Made by a program: the position numbers and the translations under genes. Shown in pieces: positions 61,010-64,000 of a stretch of DNA of 64,000 nt (position 1 is the first letter of the stretch; every line of letters starts with the position of its first letter). The notes under the pieces were generated by a model. That model searched no databases. It saw only the letters and a program-made list of their open reading frames with translations, and had not been told where the DNA came from. The DNA lies in NCBI GenBank assembly GCA_022447585.1, contig JAKVAR010000108.1, forward strand, positions 1 through 64,000, in the 5' to 3' direction. This DNA is from Crocinitomicaceae bacterium (GTDB taxonomy: Bacteria > Bacteroidota > Bacteroidia > Flavobacteriales_D > Crocinitomicaceae).

Positions 61010-63375
61010 TGAGGTTTTGTTTGATCTACATATCAATTATTTTATTTCATACAATGTGTGTTGGGCAAGATGTGGTCATACAAGAATCTGAAGTTAACAA
61101 GGAAGTTGTTGATTTGTATAATGGAATCGCTTCGAATCATTCAATTGAAGATAGTATTTATTTCTACTACAATAAATCCCTTTTAATTGCACAGAGAATC
61201 AATTATGGTTTGGGTCAAATTGAAGCATGTAAAGGTTTGATTGAGTTGAATAAAGGAGAGGGATCAGTTTATGAGAAGCTCAGATATTCTTTAATGTTGG
61301 TTTCTTTAGAGGAGAAGTATGGTGATGAAAACAGCAAAGCATTAGCGCATTTGAATCTTGCTAATTTATACTATAAGGAGCGTTTATATACGAAAGCAGA
61401 GCAAAATTATGCACTTGGAGTAGGTTATAACGTAAAAACTCAAAAGGATAGCTATAATTTGAAATTGGGAGTGGTTCAAGCTCAAAAGAACTTAGCTAAA
61501 TATGCAGAAGCTTTGTCCAGTTTAAAAAGAGTTTCTCTTATGTCGGGTTTAACATTAGCTCAGCAAATTCAGGTGAAAAAAGAAAGAGCGGATATTTGCC
61601 ATGAATTAAAAGCGTATGAGGAAGAATTGTTAAGTTACAAGGGCTTATTATCATTGATTAATGGCACTGAATTTCAATACCTAGAGCCAACAGTATGGAA
61701 TAATATAGGTTACACTGAAAAATACTTAGGTCGAATTTCTGAGTCGAAGAACTCTTTTAAAAGTGCAATAGAATCCAATGAGGAAAAAGATTTAACACTA
61801 GATGCTGGGGCTTATTATAATTTGGGCTTGATTTATCAGAATGAAGAAAAACCTGATTCTTCTATATTTTACTTGGAAAGGTCAAAGGCTATTAGTAACA
61901 AGATAAATGATTATGAAGGTCAATCCAAATGTTTGAATTTATTGGCAATGGTTTATTACCAAAATAATGACCAGTTTAATGCCGGTAAAACTGTAGAAAA
62001 ATCACTCAATCTAGCAAATCGTTTCGGTTTATCTAAACAAGCTGCTCAAGCCCATGAGATAGAGTCGTTTATTCATCAAGAATTATTTGAGTTTGAAGAA
62101 GCATTGGTTAGTTATAAGAAGTATTTGTCTATTCGAGATTCCTTATCGACTTTAGAGCAAAACAATAAAAATAAAATCCTTTTTGATCAATATAGATTTG
62201 AACAAATTGAAAAACAACTTCGATTGATTTGGGCAAAAGGTGAGTTGGACGCAATTGATTTAGCGCGCGTTAGAGCTGAAAAAGAAGTGCAAGAGGAGCG
62301 TTTTAAAACAAAAGAAAAGGAAAATCAATTAGCACTCTCAAGAATTAAAAATAGCGAACTTCAAGCAAGAGAGCAGCTGCAAGAATTACTTTTGATGGAA
62401 GAAAGGTTGAAAGTTGAAAACAAAAACAAGGAGTTAAGTTTGATTCAACGTGATAACGCTCTGAAGGAATTGGCACTTGAGCGAGAAAGACTTGTTATTA
62501 GCGAGAATCAAAAAGAAATTGAATTACTTGCGCAACAAAACGAATTAGAGCGACAAGAACGGTTAAATGAAGAGCAAGAGTATCAGAATAAATTGAAATT
62601 AGTCTTTGGAGCACTTTTATTTATTGTCCTAATTTTATTCGGTATTTTGATTGCATATCGACAATTAAAAAAACGAAAAAAGAAAATTGAAATGCAGAGT
62701 TTAATCATTGCTGCAAGTAAAGAACAGATCGAGGCCGAGAAAGAAAAATCTGAAGGATTACTTTTGAATATATTACCCATGGGTGTTGCTGAAGAATTAA
62801 AGGCAAATGGAAGTGCTACTCCTAAATCATATGATAATGTAGTGGTCGGATTTACAGATTTTTCCGGATTCACAATGATTTCGGAAAAAATGACTGCGGT
62901 TGAATTAGTGCATACGTTGGATCAAATTTTCAATGAATTCGATAAAATTATTGATAAATATGGATTACAGCGGATTAAAACGATAGGTGATGCGTATATG
63001 TTCGCTTCTGGTTTAGACGAAAATGAGGAAGGTAAGCCATATGATTCTGTTCTTGCTGCATTGGAAATTAGAGATTGCATTAATGCATATAATTCAAAAT
63101 TAAGCCTGGATGAACCGCAATGGAATGTGCGAATAGGATTGAATTCGGGTTCTGTTGTAGCTGGAGTTATAGGGACCAACAAATTCGCTTACGATATTTG
63201 GGGAGATGCCGTGAATATAGCATCAAGAATGGAGTCCAGTGGACAGGTTGGAAAAGTGAATGTGTCCGGAGCGACATATGAACAGGTGAAGTCTGATTTT
63301 AAAACGGAGCATCGAGGAAAAATCAAGGCAAAAAATAAGGGTGAAATTGATATGTACTTCGTGGAACGTAAGTAG
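61009..63375 (+). CDS. TPR-repeat transmembrane class III adenylate/guanylate cyclase
   Basis: Signal peptide, TPRs, coiled coil, TM (LVFGALLFIVLILFGILIAY), cyclase domain VVGFTDFSGFTMISEKM..RIKTIGDAYMFASGL..FAYDIWGDAVNIASRMES. Confidence 0.92.
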   Translation: MRFCLIYISIILFHTMCVGQDVVIQESEVNKEVVDLYNGIASNHSIEDSIYFYYNKSLLIAQRINYGLGQIEACKGLIELNKGEGSVYEKLRYSLMLVSLEEKYGDENSKALAHLNLANLYYKERLYTKAEQNYALGVGYNVKTQKDSYNLKLGVVQAQKNLAKYAEALSSLKRVSLMSGLTLAQQIQVKKERADICHELKAYEEELLSYKGLLSLINGTEFQYLEPTVWNNIGYTEKYLGRISESKNSFKSAIESNEEKDLTLDAGAYYNLGLIYQNEEKPDSSIFYLERSKAISNKINDYEGQSKCLNLLAMVYYQNNDQFNAGKTVEKSLNLANRFGLSKQAAQAHEIESFIHQELFEFEEALVSYKKYLSIRDSLSTLEQNNKNKILFDQYRFEQIEKQLRLIWAKGELDAIDLARVRAEKEVQEERFKTKEKENQLALSRIKNSELQAREQLQELLLMEERLKVENKNKELSLIQRDNALKELALERERLVISENQKEIELLAQQNELERQERLNEEQEYQNKLKLVFGALLFIVLILFGILIAYRQLKKRKKKIEMQSLIIAASKEQIEAEKEKSEGLLLNILPMGVAEELKANGSATPKSYDNVVVGFTDFSGFTMISEKMTAVELVHTLDQIFNEFDKIIDKYGLQRIKTIGDAYMFASGLDENEEGKPYDSVLAALEIRDCINAYNSKLSLDEPQWNVRIGLNSGSVVAGVIGTNKFAYDIWGDAVNIASRMESSGQVGKVNVSGATYEQVKSDFKTEHRGKIKAKNKGEIDMYFVERK

Positions 63376-63376
63376 A

Positions 63377-64000
63377 TTAAAAAGGAATTACTTCGTGTTT
63401 GGTATCCTTACGTAGGTATAGTTTCAATATTGTTCTTGCATCACGATCTTCGGTATATAAATCAATGAAGTTCGACCAATTTTCAATTTTTGTTTTATTG
63501 AAGTGAAAGGGAGCATATCCATATCCTCTTAATGATCCATTTTCAACAAGTATCAGACTTTTTTCACCGCGCTCACGACCTTTGTCCAAGATGTAAAAAG
63601 ATGCTTCATTCAGGTTTAATTGATTAATAACATCTTGACAACGTTTATTGTAATCTTCAACAGCTTCTTCTTGAACACACGCACCAGCACATTCTTTTAT
63701 TTCATATTGAAAACAAGATGATTGCGTTCTGTATAAATCGCATAATTTTTTACAAAGTTTATGTTCTTCTACTAATCGTTCCAAGTAGTGATTTCCTTCT
63801 TTCTTATTACTAAAACTAGTTAAAGGAGTTTCTGTAAGCTTAGAGGTTAAACCTACGAAAAATCGAATGTATCCAGTTTCATCCTTATAATTGAAAAGTC
63901 CGAAAGGGAATTTATTTTTGCGTAATGTGCGATTGTATATCGGCTGATGTTGTTTTATCAATTGAGATTCTAATAAAAGAGCAATTAATTCAGAACCTGT
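63377..64000 (-). CDS. C-terminal part of a DnaQ/UvrC-like (GIY-YIG) nuclease, truncated by the window edge
   Basis: Frame stays open to 64000 (TGSELIALLLESQLIKQHQPIYNRTLRKNKFPFGLF), typical GIY-YIG end of exonuclease-UvrC fusions. Confidence 0.7.
   Translation of the reverse strand, partial: TGSELIALLLESQLIKQHQPIYNRTLRKNKFPFGLFNYKDETGYIRFFVGLTSKLTETPLTSFSNKKEGNHYLERLVEEHKLCKKLCDLYRTQSSCFQYEIKECAGACVQEEAVEDYNKRCQDVINQLNLNEASFYILDKGRERGEKSLILVENGSLRGYGYAPFHFNKTKIENWSNFIDLYTEDRDARTILKLYLRKDTKHEVIPF

Noticed and set aside
1-64000. CRISPR array, tRNA or rRNA genes, IS elements
   Set aside because: No regularly spaced direct repeats, cloverleaf or rRNA-like segments, and no transposase or terminal inverted repeats recognised by eye; a tRNAscan/ISfinder run would be needed to be certain.

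Overview
AT-rich window from a Bacteroidetes genome, most likely a gliding Flavobacteriales lineage (inferred from gldF/gldG, T9SS C-terminal sorting tails, TAnnTTTG promoter boxes, fused E1 dehydrogenase and fused SecDF). Most of it is ordinary chromosomal housekeeping: dnaN, gldFG, purC, phoH, ccsBA, bshB1, cysteine desulfurase, hemN, rpsP-rimM-trmN6, E1 alpha/beta fusion, a glycosyltransferase cluster and secDF. A tyrosine recombinase sits at the left edge next to a palindrome-rich non-coding stretch. The observations most worth follow-up are: (1) an M1 aminopeptidase gene interrupted by two in-frame TAA codons, one exactly at the third zinc-ligand Glu codon of HEXXH-X18-E; (2) two copies, 22 kb apart, of a ~67-nt structured intergenic element with compensatory changes; (3) a TonB-dependent receptor translationally coupled to a TPR-TM-class III adenylate cyclase, a possible trans-envelope signalling pair; (4) a perfect palindrome filling the 20-bp spacer of a TonB-receptor promoter, divergent from a DtxR-family regulator; (5) a CRP/FNR-like palindrome at about -41 upstream of a DUF983 gene next to hemN; (6) a two-hairpin leader in front of rpsP; (7) a decayed DUF2059 gene and a YdeI/DUF1905 remnant whose start codon lies in a terminator; and (8) an unlisted 35-aa membrane ORF with a very short or absent leader. 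All family names come from reading the translated sequence; no database search was run.
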